Counted from the first letter of the stretch, positions 1 through 8,706 are shown. The stretch is DNA of 64,000 nucleotides from Curtobacterium sp. VKM Ac-1393 (GCF_015350995.1 NZ_JADKRW010000005.1:248001-312000), one strand, 5' to 3'. Notes: generated by a model from the sequence alone, not told the origin. Program-made: numbers and translations.

Positions 1-141
1 GTCGGGGCCGGCCACGGAGAGCAGGGCGATGCGCGGGACCGTGCGGCCGACGGCGGCCGAGCGTGCGGTCGCCTCGGCGAGGAACGGGGCAGCGGCGTCC
101 GAGGCGGCGAAGGGTCCGCCGCCGACGAGGTGGATGCTCAC
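1..141 (-). CDS. Peptidase S51-like protein, N-terminal fragment
   Basis: Only the first 47 codons are in the window; the gene runs off the left edge. The GTG start overlaps the stop of the upstream phosphoribosyltransferase gene by GTGA (TGA at 138-140, GTG at 139-141), so the two are probably translationally coupled. The visible N-terminus begins MSIHLVGGGPFAA and continues into a short hydrophobic strand (RIALLSVAGPD). This resembles the start of class I glutamine amidotransferase-like or peptidase S51 proteins of actinobacteria. The catalytic serine and histidine would lie outside the window, so the assignment rests on the N-terminal pattern only. Confidence 0.5.
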   Translation of the reverse strand, partial: MSIHLVGGGPFAASDAAAPFLAEATARSAAVGRTVPRIALLSVAGPD

Positions 142-671
142 GACTCGGCCGTCACCGGTGCGAGGGCGCTCCAGGGGAACGTGATCCAGCCGTCGACCCG
201 GCGCCACACGTGGTCGGGTTCGAGGACGGTGCCGGGCTTCGAGTACAGGCAAGCGCTGCGCACGTCGGCACCGGCGCCCGCGATGATGTCCACCACGAGG
301 CGCAGGGTCCGGCCGGAGTCGGACACGTCGTCGACGACGAGGACGCGCTTGCCGGCCAGGCTCGGGGCGTCGAGCGCGGGTGCGAGCACGACGGGCTCGT
401 CGAGGCGCTGCTCGACGTCGGTGTAGAACTCGACGTTGATCGAGCCGCACTCCTTGGTGCCGAGCGCGTAGGCCACGGCACCGGCGATGATCAGCCCACC
501 GCGGGCGACGGCGACGACGACCTCGGGTTCGAAGCCGGAGGACAGCACGTCCTTCGCGAGTAGGCGAGCGGCGTCACCGAACTCCAGCCATCCGAGCACC
601 TCGGGCCCGCTCGTCACGGTCACGGTCGACTGAGCCGGGGCCGTGGGCTCGGGTTCGCTGCTGATCGGCAT
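138..671 (-). CDS. Phosphoribosyltransferase (PRTase type I)
   Basis: 177 residues. The PRPP-binding loop typical of type I phosphoribosyltransferases is at residues 109-122 (VLVVDDVSDSGRT: two acidic residues followed by a small/Thr-rich loop). An earlier VVAVARGG segment at 52-59 is the usual PPi-loop region. The family transfers phosphoribose from PRPP to a purine or related base; members of this size resemble hypoxanthine/xanthine-type enzymes, but the substrate cannot be read from sequence. The first ~20 residues are Pro/Ser/Thr-rich and probably disordered. The ATG at 669-671 is chosen because the frame upstream looks like a shadow of the neighbouring gene. The stop overlaps the start of the S51-like gene. 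Confidence 0.8.
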   Translation of the reverse strand: MPISSEPEPTAPAQSTVTVTSGPEVLGWLEFGDAARLLAKDVLSSGFEPEVVVAVARGGLIIAGAVAYALGTKECGSINVEFYTDVEQRLDEPVVLAPALDAPSLAGKRVLVVDDVSDSGRTLRLVVDIIAGAGADVRSACLYSKPGTVLEPDHVWRRVDGWITFPWSALAPVTAES

Positions 672-751
672 CCGACCACGGTACCGGCAGGGACCCCGCG
701 CCCGCGACCCGTGGCCACCGCCCGGGCGGTGCGCACGGGCGGCGCGTGGGA

Positions 752-1525
752 TCAGCGCGGCGTGAGCGTCCCGCGAGCGAGCTTGTGCTGCGCCGACTGC
801 GCGACCGGCCGGATCGTGATCAGGTCGAGGTTCACGTGCGCCGGCAGCTCCACCGCGTGCACGATCGCCTCGGCGACGTCGTCGGCCACGAGCGGCCCCG
901 GCACGTCGTCGTAGACCGCTGCAGCCTTCTGCTCGTCGCCGCGGAACCGCGTGAGCGCGAACTCGTCGGTCTTCACCAGGCCGGGAGCGACCTCCACGAC
1001 GCGGATCGGTTCGCCGTTCAGCTCGAGCCGGAGTGCGCCGACCAGGGCGTGCTCGGCGAACTTCGCGGCGTTGTAGCCGCCACCGTTCTCGTACGCCACG
1101 AAGCCGGCCGTGCTCGTGACGGTGACGATGTCCGCTCCCCCGCCCTGTCGGGCACGGTCCCGCAGGTGCGGCAGCAGCGCCGCGACGACCCGCTTCGTGC
1201 CGATCACGTTCACCTCGAACATGGCGCGCCAGTCGTCGACGTCCGAGTCCTCGACACTCGCCGAGCCGAACGCGCCGCCGGCGTTGTTCACGAGCACGTC
1301 CGCGCCGCCGAGCTCCGCGACACGGGCGGCGAGCGCCTCGACGTCGGCGGCGCTCGTGATGTCCGCGACCAGGATGTCCGCCCCGGTCTCCGCGGCGAGC
1401 GCCTCGAGCTTCGACGCGCGGCGGGCGACGGCGAGCACGTCCCAACCCCGCGACCGGAACAGCCGGACGGTGGCCGCCCCGATGCCCGAGCTCGCTCCGG
1501 TGACGACTGCGCGCCGTGCTGCCAT
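752..1525 (-). CDS. SDR family NAD(P)-dependent oxidoreductase
   Basis: 257 residues, the usual length of a classical short-chain dehydrogenase. The dinucleotide-binding TGASSGIG is at 9-16, the structural NNAG at 80-83, the catalytic Ser near 138, and the YNAAK pair gives Tyr151 and Lys155. The family reduces or oxidises alcohol/carbonyl groups; the pattern is closest to YdfG/serine-3-dehydrogenase-like proteins, but the substrate is unknown. The ATG at 1523-1525 is preceded on the minus strand by a strong GGAGG ribosome binding site. It stands alone, transcribed away from the acyltransferase gene on the other strand. Confidence 0.88.
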   Translation of the reverse strand: MAARRAVVTGASSGIGAATVRLFRSRGWDVLAVARRASKLEALAAETGADILVADITSAADVEALAARVAELGGADVLVNNAGGAFGSASVEDSDVDDWRAMFEVNVIGTKRVVAALLPHLRDRARQGGGADIVTVTSTAGFVAYENGGGYNAAKFAEHALVGALRLELNGEPIRVVEVAPGLVKTDEFALTRFRGDEQKAAAVYDDVPGPLVADDVAEAIVHAVELPAHVNLDLITIRPVAQSAQHKLARGTLTPR

Positions 1526-1648
1526 GTGATCTGCCTCCTGCGTCGGTGACCAGGGCGCGTGACGGCCCGGCCCGACCACCGTACCGAGCGGGACCGTTCC
1601 CGCACCGCGCCGAGCCGTCCAGGTCACGATCCGGTAACGTGACCGACG

Positions 1649-2740
1649 ATGACGACGGATGCCGCCCCTCCCGCCCCCTCGGCCCCGGCGACGCAGCTCG
1701 AACCCGGCCGGGCCCCGCGCCGTATCCCGATGTGGGACACGGCGCGCTTCGTCGCGGTGACCCTCGTCGTGATCGGCCACGCGATCCAGCGGCAGACGCC
1801 GGCGAGCGAACACGCCCTGGCGCTGTACACGTTCATCTACGCGTTCCACATGCCCGCGTTCGGCGTGATCAGCGGGTACTTCTCGTCGGCGGACACCCCG
1901 ACGGCGAAGCGGATGCGCCGCACGATCACGGACATCGTCGTGCCGTACATCATCATGCAGACGATCTGGACCGTGGTGCAGGGCATCGTCGAGGGCGGCA
2001 AGGACTTCAACCCGACGCAGCCGACCTGGACCCTGTGGTTCCTGCTGGCCCTGGGCATCTTCAAGCTGATCCTCCCCTACCTGGCACAACTGCGGTGGCC
2101 GCTGTTCTGGGCCGTGGTGTTCAGCATCGGCGTCGGCTACTTCGACAACGTCGACTCCACGCTGTCGCTCTCGCGCGCGATCAGCCTGCTGCCGTTCTTC
2201 CTGCTCGGGTGGCAGGTCAAGCAGTGGGGGCTCTTCGACCGTTGGTACGAGGCCTCGCGCCGCACGGTGGTCCGGGTCCGCGTCACCGCCGCCGTGGTGT
2301 TCGCCGCATGGGCCGTGTCGTGCGCCGTCTGGATCCCGCAGTTCAAGGAGTTCGACCTGCACCACTGGTTCTTCTACGACGACTCGTACTCGGGTCTCGG
2401 CGAGGACGCCTGGTGGGCCGGTGCCGTCCGCTTCGGCCTGATGCTCCTCGCGACGCTGCTGACCGCGTCGTTCCTCGTGCTCATCCCCCGGAGGAACATC
2501 TGGCTCACGCAGTTCGGTGCGGCGACGATGTACGTGTACCTGCTGCACACGTTCGTGCTGTACCCGATCCGCGAGTCCGGCGTGCTGGCCGGCCCGCACT
2601 CCGCGTGGCCGTTCGTGCTGCTGATGGTCGTGATCGCCTGTGCGGTCAGCCTCTTCCTCGCCCAGCCGTTCGTCCGGCGCGGCATGCGCTGGTTGCTGGA
2701 ACCGAAGGTCGACTGGCTGTTCCGTCGCGATCCGGCGTAG
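1649..2740 (+). CDS. Acyltransferase family 3 membrane protein
   Basis: 363 residues with about ten hydrophobic segments. After a Pro/Ala-rich cytoplasmic start of ~28 residues comes the signature of acyltransferase family 3 (OafA/WecH/NodX type): MWDTARFVAVTLVVIGHA, with the conserved Arg and the catalytic-type His of the IGHA segment. Family members O-acetylate or succinylate surface polysaccharides, lipids or small molecules using a membrane-embedded active site. No polysaccharide genes lie beside it, so the acceptor is unknown. The start is the first ATG after the divergent SDR gene; the spacing of ~120 bp leaves room for two promoters. Confidence 0.8.
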   Translation: MTTDAAPPAPSAPATQLEPGRAPRRIPMWDTARFVAVTLVVIGHAIQRQTPASEHALALYTFIYAFHMPAFGVISGYFSSADTPTAKRMRRTITDIVVPYIIMQTIWTVVQGIVEGGKDFNPTQPTWTLWFLLALGIFKLILPYLAQLRWPLFWAVVFSIGVGYFDNVDSTLSLSRAISLLPFFLLGWQVKQWGLFDRWYEASRRTVVRVRVTAAVVFAAWAVSCAVWIPQFKEFDLHHWFFYDDSYSGLGEDAWWAGAVRFGLMLLATLLTASFLVLIPRRNIWLTQFGAATMYVYLLHTFVLYPIRESGVLAGPHSAWPFVLLMVVIACAVSLFLAQPFVRRGMRWLLEPKVDWLFRRDPA

Positions 2741-3111
2741 CGGTGCCCCCGCGCCCTCCCTCGCACCGTGCGAGGCCCGCCCGCGAACGGTGCGAGGTTC
2801 CGTCCGTGGTGCAGGGTGCGCAGGCGCGCACCGAGTATGGAACCTCGCACCACAGGTGACCTCGCACGGTGCGACCCGCGTCGCGCTCCGCGGACGGGAG
2901 GCCCGTGACGCGTCGGGCGCGCGCGTTACGTCCCGAGGCGGGTGCGGTGGTGCGGGCCCGGTCACCTGCGTACCGTGACATCCGACGCACAGCCGCATCC
3001 CCACCGGGCACGGCCGACCAGCCGCTGGCGCGTCTGCTCGGGACCGGCCGGCGTGGCCCCCTCGAGCTCACCCGAACTCATCACCCAGCCGCACCGGACA
3101 GGAGCACCAAG
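2741..3111. other. Intergenic region with nested inverted repeats, 5' of metY
   Basis: 371 bp with no convincing gene. The left half holds nested dyads (see 2761-2874) and a degenerate half copy of the CGGGAGGCCCGT hairpin family near 2892-2907. The right half has a -10-like TACCGT at 2971-2976, which would give a metY leader of about 130 nt. I looked for S-box/SAM-I and SAM-IV riboswitch signatures in this leader and did not find them. Confidence 0.5.
2761..2874. repeat. Nested inverted repeats with GAGGTTCC/GGAACCTC arms
   Basis: A perfect 13-bp inverted repeat, GGTGCGAGGTTCC at 2789-2801 and GGAACCTCGCACC at 2839-2851, has a 37-bp spacer. It is flanked by two 13-bp palindromes of the same type, TCGCACCGTGCGA at 2761-2773 and TCGCACGGTGCGA at 2862-2874. 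The GAGGTTCC/GGAACCTC arms recur in the duplicated repeat at 31381-31666, so this is a dispersed family and not an isolated terminator. Confidence 0.7.
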
Positions 3112-4443
3112 ATGACCGAGCACGACGCCGCGCAGTGGCAGTTCGAGACCACGCAGGTCCACGCCGGCGCGCAGCCGGACCCGACCACGGGCGCCCGCGC
3201 CACGCCGATCTACAAGACGACCTCGTACGTGTTCGCGAACTCGGACGAGGCCCGTGACCTGTTCGCCCTGGCCAAGCCGGGCAACATCTACTCGCGGATC
3301 ATGAACCCGACGAACGACGTCGTGGAGCAGCGCATCGCAGCGCTCGAGGGCGGCAGCGGCGCACTCCTCGTCGCCTCCGGCCAGGCGGCGGAGACGTACG
3401 CCGTGCTGAACATCGCGGGCGCGGGCGACCACATCGTCTCGTCGTCGTCGATCTACGGCGGCACGTACAACCTGTTCAAGTACACGCTGGCGAAGCTCGG
3501 CATCGAGACGACGTTCGTCGAGGACCAGGACGACCTCGAGGAGTGGCGCCGCGCGGTCCGCCCGAACACGAAGCTGTTCTTCGCCGAGACCATCGGCAAC
3601 CCGAGGATCAACGTGCTCGACATCACCGGCGTGAGCGACGTCGCGCACGAGTCCGGGGTCCCGCTGATCGTCGACAACACGATCGCGACCCCGTACCTGA
3701 TCCGTCCGTTCGAGCACGGCGCCGACATCGTGGTGCACTCGGCGACGAAGTTCCTCGGCGGGCACGGCACGGTCATCGGCGGCATCATCGTCGACGGCGG
3801 GAAGTTCGCCTGGTCGCAGCACCCGGACAAGTTCCCGGAGTTCAACACGCCCGACCCGTCGTACCACGGTGCGGTCTTCGCCGAGGCCGTCGGCAACGAG
3901 CTCGCCTACATCGTGAAGGCGCGGGTGCAGCTGCTCCGCGACCTCGGGGCGTCGAACTCGGCGGACACCGCGTTCACGCTGCTGCAGGGCATCGAGACCC
4001 TGTCGCTCCGCATCGAGCGACACGTGTCGAACGCGCAGGAGATCGCCGAGTGGCTCGACCAGCACCCCGACGTCGCCACCGTCGCCTACGCCGGGCTGCC
4101 GACGTCGCCCTGGTACGCCGCGGCGAACCGGTACGCGCCGAAGGGCGTCGGCGCGGTGCTGTCGTTCGAGCTCAAGGGCGGGGTGCCCGCGGGCAAGGCG
4201 TTCGTCGACGGCCTGCAGCTGTTCTCGCACCTGGCGAACATCGGTGACGTGCGCTCGCTCGTGATCCACCCGGCGTCGACCACGCACTCACAGCTCACGC
4301 CCGAGCAGCAGCTCACCACCGGGGTCACGCCGGGTCTGGTGCGGCTGTCGGTCGGCATCGAGAACATCGCGGACCTGAAGGCCGACCTCGAGGCCGGGCT
4401 CGCCGCGGCCCGTGCGGTCTCGCAGGAGGGGCAGCGCGCCTAG
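3112..4443 (+). CDS. metY: O-acetylhomoserine aminocarboxypropyltransferase (sulfhydrylase)
   Basis: 443 residues, full length for the Cys/Met-metabolism PLP family of MetY type. The PLP-binding lysine is Lys213 in SATKFLGGHG; LIVDNTIATPYL holds the Asp that contacts the pyridine nitrogen, and YSRIMNPTNDV is the usual phosphate/substrate region. The enzyme makes homocysteine from O-acetylhomoserine and sulfide in the cytosol, the direct sulfhydrylation route. It is followed by metX, which makes its substrate. The ATG at 3112 has GGAG eight bases upstream; the frame stays open further upstream, but codon use there looks non-coding. A second, more divergent paralogue lies at 41816-43213. Confidence 0.93.
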   Translation: MTEHDAAQWQFETTQVHAGAQPDPTTGARATPIYKTTSYVFANSDEARDLFALAKPGNIYSRIMNPTNDVVEQRIAALEGGSGALLVASGQAAETYAVLNIAGAGDHIVSSSSIYGGTYNLFKYTLAKLGIETTFVEDQDDLEEWRRAVRPNTKLFFAETIGNPRINVLDITGVSDVAHESGVPLIVDNTIATPYLIRPFEHGADIVVHSATKFLGGHGTVIGGIIVDGGKFAWSQHPDKFPEFNTPDPSYHGAVFAEAVGNELAYIVKARVQLLRDLGASNSADTAFTLLQGIETLSLRIERHVSNAQEIAEWLDQHPDVATVAYAGLPTSPWYAAANRYAPKGVGAVLSFELKGGVPAGKAFVDGLQLFSHLANIGDVRSLVIHPASTTHSQLTPEQQLTTGVTPGLVRLSVGIENIADLKADLEAGLAAARAVSQEGQRA

Positions 4444-4472
4444 CCTTTCCTCGCCCGCGGCACCGACGCGGA

Positions 4473-4584
4473 ACGACAAGGTCGACGTCGCACGACGTCG
4501 ACCTTGTCGTCTCCCCGCCCGTGCAACAGTTGCCGACGCGGTGGTGCGACTTCCTCGATGTCGTAGGACGTCGACGTTGTCGCA
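4473..4584. repeat. GTCGTACGAC-family palindromic repeats, two units
   Basis: Unit 1 is a perfect 18-bp inverted repeat (arms 4473-4490 and 4493-4510, 2-base loop) directly after metY; it could act as a U-less terminator. Unit 2 is an imperfect dyad, 4545-4584, centred on 4564.5 with outer arms TGCGAC/GTCGCA. The two centres are 73 bp apart, and GCAACA at 4523-4528 lies between them. The same box-to-core distance and the same period occur in the array at 14165-14410. Confidence 0.75.
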
Positions 4585-4724
4585 CCCGCCCACGCACCCG
4601 CCCAGGCGCCGACCCGCAGACGCCCGGCCAGGACGACGCGAGCGCGGCCCGGGACCCGGCCACGGGGCGGGCGTGACGTAACACGGCGGCGGTGACCCGC
4701 GCCTCCCGGCAGACTGGACGCACC

Positions 4725-5927
4725 ATGGACTGGCAGACGACCCCCGAGGACTCCGTGCCGTCCACCCTGGTGCCCGGTGCCGAACTCGGCACACTCGGCA
4801 AGCCGCCCGTCACGGGCGCCTGGCGCCCCGGCGACCACCCGGGTGCGCGCCACTTCGCGTCCCTCGGCGAGCAGTGGGTGCGCGGCGGCCGTCTGCCGGC
4901 CGTCCGCGTCGCCTACGAGTCGTGGGGAACCCTCAACGCGGCGCGGGACAACGCGGTCCTGCTCTTCCACGCGCTGACCGGAGACTCGCACGTCGCCGGT
5001 GCACCGGGCCCCGGCCACCGCACCGCCGGCTGGTGGAACGACGTCGTCGGACCGGGCCTGGCGATCGACACCGACCGGTGGTTCGTGATCGCGCCGAACA
5101 TGCTCGGCGGGTGCCAGGGCACGACCGGGCCGTCCTCGGTGGCACCCTCCGGGGTCGAGTGGGGCTCGCGGTTCCCGTTCGTCACCGTGCGCGACCAGGT
5201 CGAGGTGCAGCGACAGCTCGCCGACCGGCTCGGCATCGACGTGTTCGCGGCCGTCGTCGGCGGGTCGATGGGCGGGATGCACGCACTGGAGTTCGCGGTC
5301 TCGCACCCGGCGCGGGTGCAGCGACTCGCGGTCCTGGCGTCGACGGCACAGACCACGGCGGACCAGATCGCGGCGAACTCGCTCCAGCGCTCGGCGATCC
5401 AGATGGACCCGGCGTTCGCGGGCGGCGACTACTACGAGGCCCACGTCGGCGAGGGACCGCACCGCGGGCTGGCGCTGGCTCGGCGGATGGCGCTGATGAC
5501 CTACCGGGCGTCCGACGAGCTGAACGGCCGGTTCGCCCGGTCGTGGCAGAGCGACGTCTCACCGCTCGGCGACGACGGGCGGTTCTCGGTGGAGAGCTAC
5601 CTCGACTTCCACGGCAACAAGTTCACCCGGCGCTTCGACGCGTCGACGTACGTCACGCTCACGCACGCGATGGACTCGCACGACGTCGGCGCCGGGCGGG
5701 GTGGTGTCGCTGCTGCGCTCGAACTCGTGACTGCCCGCACGCTCGTCGTCGGGATCTCGAGCGACCGGCTGTTCCCGATCGAGGACCAGCACCGGATCGC
5801 CGCCGGCGTCCCCGACACGCTCGACGGCGACACGGCCGCGGTGATCGAGAGCGAGTTCGGGCACGACGGGTTCCTCATCGAGCACGAGCAGGTCGGCGCG
5901 CACCTGCGGCGGCTGCTCGACGGCTGA
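4725..5927 (+). CDS. metX: Homoserine O-acetyltransferase
   Basis: 400 residues, an alpha/beta-hydrolase fold acetyltransferase of MetX type. The catalytic triad is readable: Ser181 in the nucleophile elbow GGSMGG, Asp347 in SSDRLFP and His380 in FGHDGFL. LLFHALTGDSHVAG and NMLGGCQGTTGPSS are family hallmarks. It transfers acetyl from acetyl-CoA to L-homoserine, supplying O-acetylhomoserine to the sulfhydrylase encoded just upstream. The ATG at 4725 is preferred over an earlier in-frame start at 4692. It fits a leaderless-type transcript, with a -10-like CAGACT about ten bases before it. A palindromic repeat pair separates it from metY. Confidence 0.93.
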   Translation: MDWQTTPEDSVPSTLVPGAELGTLGKPPVTGAWRPGDHPGARHFASLGEQWVRGGRLPAVRVAYESWGTLNAARDNAVLLFHALTGDSHVAGAPGPGHRTAGWWNDVVGPGLAIDTDRWFVIAPNMLGGCQGTTGPSSVAPSGVEWGSRFPFVTVRDQVEVQRQLADRLGIDVFAAVVGGSMGGMHALEFAVSHPARVQRLAVLASTAQTTADQIAANSLQRSAIQMDPAFAGGDYYEAHVGEGPHRGLALARRMALMTYRASDELNGRFARSWQSDVSPLGDDGRFSVESYLDFHGNKFTRRFDASTYVTLTHAMDSHDVGAGRGGVAAALELVTARTLVVGISSDRLFPIEDQHRIAAGVPDTLDGDTAAVIESEFGHDGFLIEHEQVGAHLRRLLDG

Positions 5928-6139
5928 GCGCGGCACGGCACGTGCGGCGCGGCACGTGCGGCGCGGCGCGCCGAACACCCCACAACGGGTGTCGCCCGTG
6001 GTTTGATGGCCTGGAGCCGGACTGAACGAGGCTCGGTTTCCCGCACGACCCGCACGACCCGCACGACCCGGCACGACGCGCCGGACCCGCACGACCCGGC
6101 ACGACCCGTCACACCAGATCGTCACCAACCAGGACATCG
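5928..6139. repeat. Intergenic tandem repeats before the kinase operon
   Basis: No gene seen. Right after metX a GCACGTGCGGCGCG motif is directly repeated (5938-5970). Around 6041-6112 the nonamer CCGCACGAC is repeated several times, with diverged copies. The kinase ATG follows 28 bp later. Length variation here would change spacing to any promoter of the kinase operon. Confidence 0.6.
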
Positions 6140-7297
6140 ATGGAATTCATCGCACAGGAACGCGACCGCTTGCTGCGGGCGACCACCCGTGTCGTGGGCA
6201 TCGTCTGCGCGCTCATCAGCGTCGTCGGCGTGGTCTGCGCCGCCGCGGTCCCCGCCCTGCCGCTCGTCGGCGCGCTGCTGTGCATCGCCGCGATGGTGGC
6301 CTCGCTCGTGTTCTTCGGCCGCAGCGGCTCGGTGTGGTGGACGGCCGCGATCCTGACCACCGGCCTCGGCTCGCTGGCGCTCCTCTTCTTCGGGGTCGAC
6401 GAGTCGGTGCGTCCGCTCGTCGCCGCCGCCGTGATGCCGCTCGCCGGCGGGTCGCTCTCCGCACCACTGATGGCGCAGCGTGGTCAGCCGTTCGGCCTCG
6501 GACTCACGATCGGCACCGGTGCGATCGTGGCCGTCGCGATGGTGTGGGCGACCGGCACCGTGCTGTCGACGCCCGTCAGCGGTGCCCTGCTCGGCTGGGT
6601 CCTCATCGCGGTCGTCGCCGTCTGGATCTCGCGGAGCATCCCCCGTGTCGCACGACGGATCTACAGCATCGGTACCGCGCACCGCGCCGAGCGGCAGGCC
6701 AGCGAGACCGAGGCGCAGCGACGCCAGGGTGCGCGGCTGCTGCACGACACGGTCCTCGCGACGCTCACGCTCCTCGCCCACTCCGGCGTCGGGGTCTCCG
6801 AGCAGGCCATGCGCGAGCAGGCCGCCGAGGACGCCCGGCTCCTGCGCCACCTGCGACTCGGCGCGACCCCGCAGCCGTCGCAGTCCGGCGACTACTCACT
6901 CACCCGCGAAGAGGAGTCCCCCCTCGGCCAGACCCTCGAGTCGGTGAAGCAGCGCTTCGGGCGGATGGGCCTCGAGGTCAGCTGGCACGGCACCGGACAG
7001 GTGCTGCTGCCGTCGCACGTGCTCGACGCGTTCCTGCTCGCGCTCGGCGAGTGCCTCGAGAACGTCCGTCGGCACGCGGGTGTCGGCGAGGCGCACGTGA
7101 CGATCGTCCACGACAACGACATGGTGCGCGCCATGGTCACCGACTCCGGCGTCGGCTTCGACCTCACCACCGTCAGCGCCGAGCGACTCGGCTTCAAGGA
7201 GAGCGTCGTGAGCCGCCTGCGCGAGGTCGGCGGCGACGCCAAGCTCTTCTCCGCGCCGGGCTCCGGCACCACCGTCGTCCTGGAGGCACCGCGATGA
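6140..7297 (+). CDS. Sensor histidine kinase (NarL-partner type)
   Basis: 385 residues. About five hydrophobic segments fill residues 15-175. A DHp-like helix carries the phospho-acceptor His202 in RLLHDTVLATL, the HisKA_3 pattern of DesK/NarX-type kinases. The C-terminal ATPase domain has ECLENVRRHAG (N-box region), TDSGVGFD (G1) and APGSGTTVVLE (G2). It probably senses a membrane or envelope signal and phosphorylates the NarL-type regulator at 8707. It overlaps the next gene by ATGA (7294-7297), so the two are translationally coupled. The signal is unknown. Confidence 0.85.
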   Translation: MEFIAQERDRLLRATTRVVGIVCALISVVGVVCAAAVPALPLVGALLCIAAMVASLVFFGRSGSVWWTAAILTTGLGSLALLFFGVDESVRPLVAAAVMPLAGGSLSAPLMAQRGQPFGLGLTIGTGAIVAVAMVWATGTVLSTPVSGALLGWVLIAVVAVWISRSIPRVARRIYSIGTAHRAERQASETEAQRRQGARLLHDTVLATLTLLAHSGVGVSEQAMREQAAEDARLLRHLRLGATPQPSQSGDYSLTREEESPLGQTLESVKQRFGRMGLEVSWHGTGQVLLPSHVLDAFLLALGECLENVRRHAGVGEAHVTIVHDNDMVRAMVTDSGVGFDLTTVSAERLGFKESVVSRLREVGGDAKLFSAPGSGTTVVLEAPR

Positions 7298-8619
7298 GCA
7301 GGGTCCCCGAGGACACCATCAGCCGTGGCCTGCCCGGTGAGTCCACCGGTCAGCAGCCGCCACGCACCCGCCGCGAAGCCCGCGACCGGTACCGCACCAG
7401 CGAGCGCCGTCAGGCTCGTGGGCTCCCCTCGACCTCCACCGGTGCACGGTCGCTGCGCCAGGCCGCCAAGCCCGGCGCCTCGCTCGGAGCCGGGTACCTC
7501 GGCCTCGGCGCCGCGGTGCTCACCGCGATCGAAGCGGTGTCCGGCATCGTCTACTTCCTGGTCCGCTGGTCCGAGTTCTCCGACCCGTGGCTGCCCGCCG
7601 CCGCATGGGCGCTCTACCTCGTCGCAGCGGTCGGAGTCGGCCTGAGCGTGCTGACCTACGGCGAGCGGCTGACGGGGCTGGCCTTCGGGCTGATCTGCGT
7701 CGTGCTGGCGTGCGTGGTGACCCTCGACTTCATCGGCATCTGGCCCGAGCACGACATCGCGCACACCGCGTCGGCGTCCATCGCCGCCGGCTTCGCCCTG
7801 CTGCCGATGGCGACCCTCCGGCCGGCCCGCGAGGTCGCCGCGGCCATCGCGGTCCTCGGGCTCGCGTTCATCGGCATGAGCGTGGCCTCGACCCCGATCA
7901 CGAACGCCACCCTGCCCGCGATCGTGTCCCTGCTCGCCCTGGTCGTGGTGCCCCCGTCCATCGCCCTGTACGTCGTGCACCGCTTCCGGCAGCTCGTGCA
8001 ACGCGAGCTCGACCGGGTCCTCGTGCAGAGCAACGTGCAGGCTCCCCAGTTCGCGGTCGGCATGCTCGCATCCGACGAACTCGCCCGCCTCGACCTGGCC
8101 GCCGAGAAGCTGCTCGACGCCGTGGCGAACGGCACCGATCCCCTGCCGCTGTCCGACGCTTCGAGCTCCGTCGCCGCCTCGCTCGCCACCGAGCTCCGAC
8201 TGCACCTCATCGAGGGCCGCCGCGAGACCTGGCTGTACCACGCGATCACGGAGTCCGACCACCTCGGCCGCTCGGTGAGCGTTGCCGATCCGGGTGCGCT
8301 GGCCGGCCACCTCAGCCCCGCGCAGCGTGACGGCCTGCTGCAGGCCCTGTGGCAGATGGTCGGCGACGGCCGCACCGCCACCCCGGGTCTGCCGGTCGTC
8401 TCGGTCACGCTCGGCCCGGTCGGGTCCGACGGCCACCCCGTCACCGACGAGCGGATGGACGTGCCGGTCGTCATCGAGTCCCGCGGCGTCCAGCGCCGAC
8501 GCCTCGGCCCCACCGCATGGAGCGCCCTGCAGCGCATCGGTCCGTACACCGAGACGGTCCGCGACGGCGCGCTCCACATCGTCGCCCACTGCGTCGTGGA
8601 CCGACATCCGTCGATGTAG
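7294..8619 (+). CDS. Membrane protein, degenerate sensor partner of the kinase
   Basis: 441 residues. An Arg-rich hydrophilic N-terminus (1-65) is followed by about six membrane segments up to ~240. The C-terminal cytosolic region (~255-441) is built like a histidine kinase output half, but I find no HDxxxH-type phospho-acceptor and no ATP-binding G boxes. The ATG overlaps the kinase stop by four bases, and the response regulator follows 87 bp downstream, so it is very likely the third member of this signalling unit. A role as co-sensor or kinase modulator is inference; no family name can be given with confidence. Confidence 0.65.
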   Translation: MSRVPEDTISRGLPGESTGQQPPRTRREARDRYRTSERRQARGLPSTSTGARSLRQAAKPGASLGAGYLGLGAAVLTAIEAVSGIVYFLVRWSEFSDPWLPAAAWALYLVAAVGVGLSVLTYGERLTGLAFGLICVVLACVVTLDFIGIWPEHDIAHTASASIAAGFALLPMATLRPAREVAAAIAVLGLAFIGMSVASTPITNATLPAIVSLLALVVVPPSIALYVVHRFRQLVQRELDRVLVQSNVQAPQFAVGMLASDELARLDLAAEKLLDAVANGTDPLPLSDASSSVAASLATELRLHLIEGRRETWLYHAITESDHLGRSVSVADPGALAGHLSPAQRDGLLQALWQMVGDGRTATPGLPVVSVTLGPVGSDGHPVTDERMDVPVVIESRGVQRRRLGPTAWSALQRIGPYTETVRDGALHIVAHCVVDRHPSM

Positions 8620-8706
8620 CTGCCGGACACCCGGACAGCCTGCACGTGCCATGTGCCCCTCCCTCCTAGGATCGGGCACGAACTGCCCCCGAGAAAGGAC
8701 GCCCGC

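Noticed and set aside
752..3004. Very long minus-strand frame spanning the SDR and acyltransferase genes
   Set aside because: Only the SDR part has family motifs; the rest is an antisense shadow of the acyltransferase gene, with Arg/His/Glu-rich nonsense composition.
2977..3111. SAM or cobalamin riboswitch before metY
   Set aside because: The S-box, SAM-IV and B12-box conserved strings are not present; the hairpins seen do not fit any class I know.
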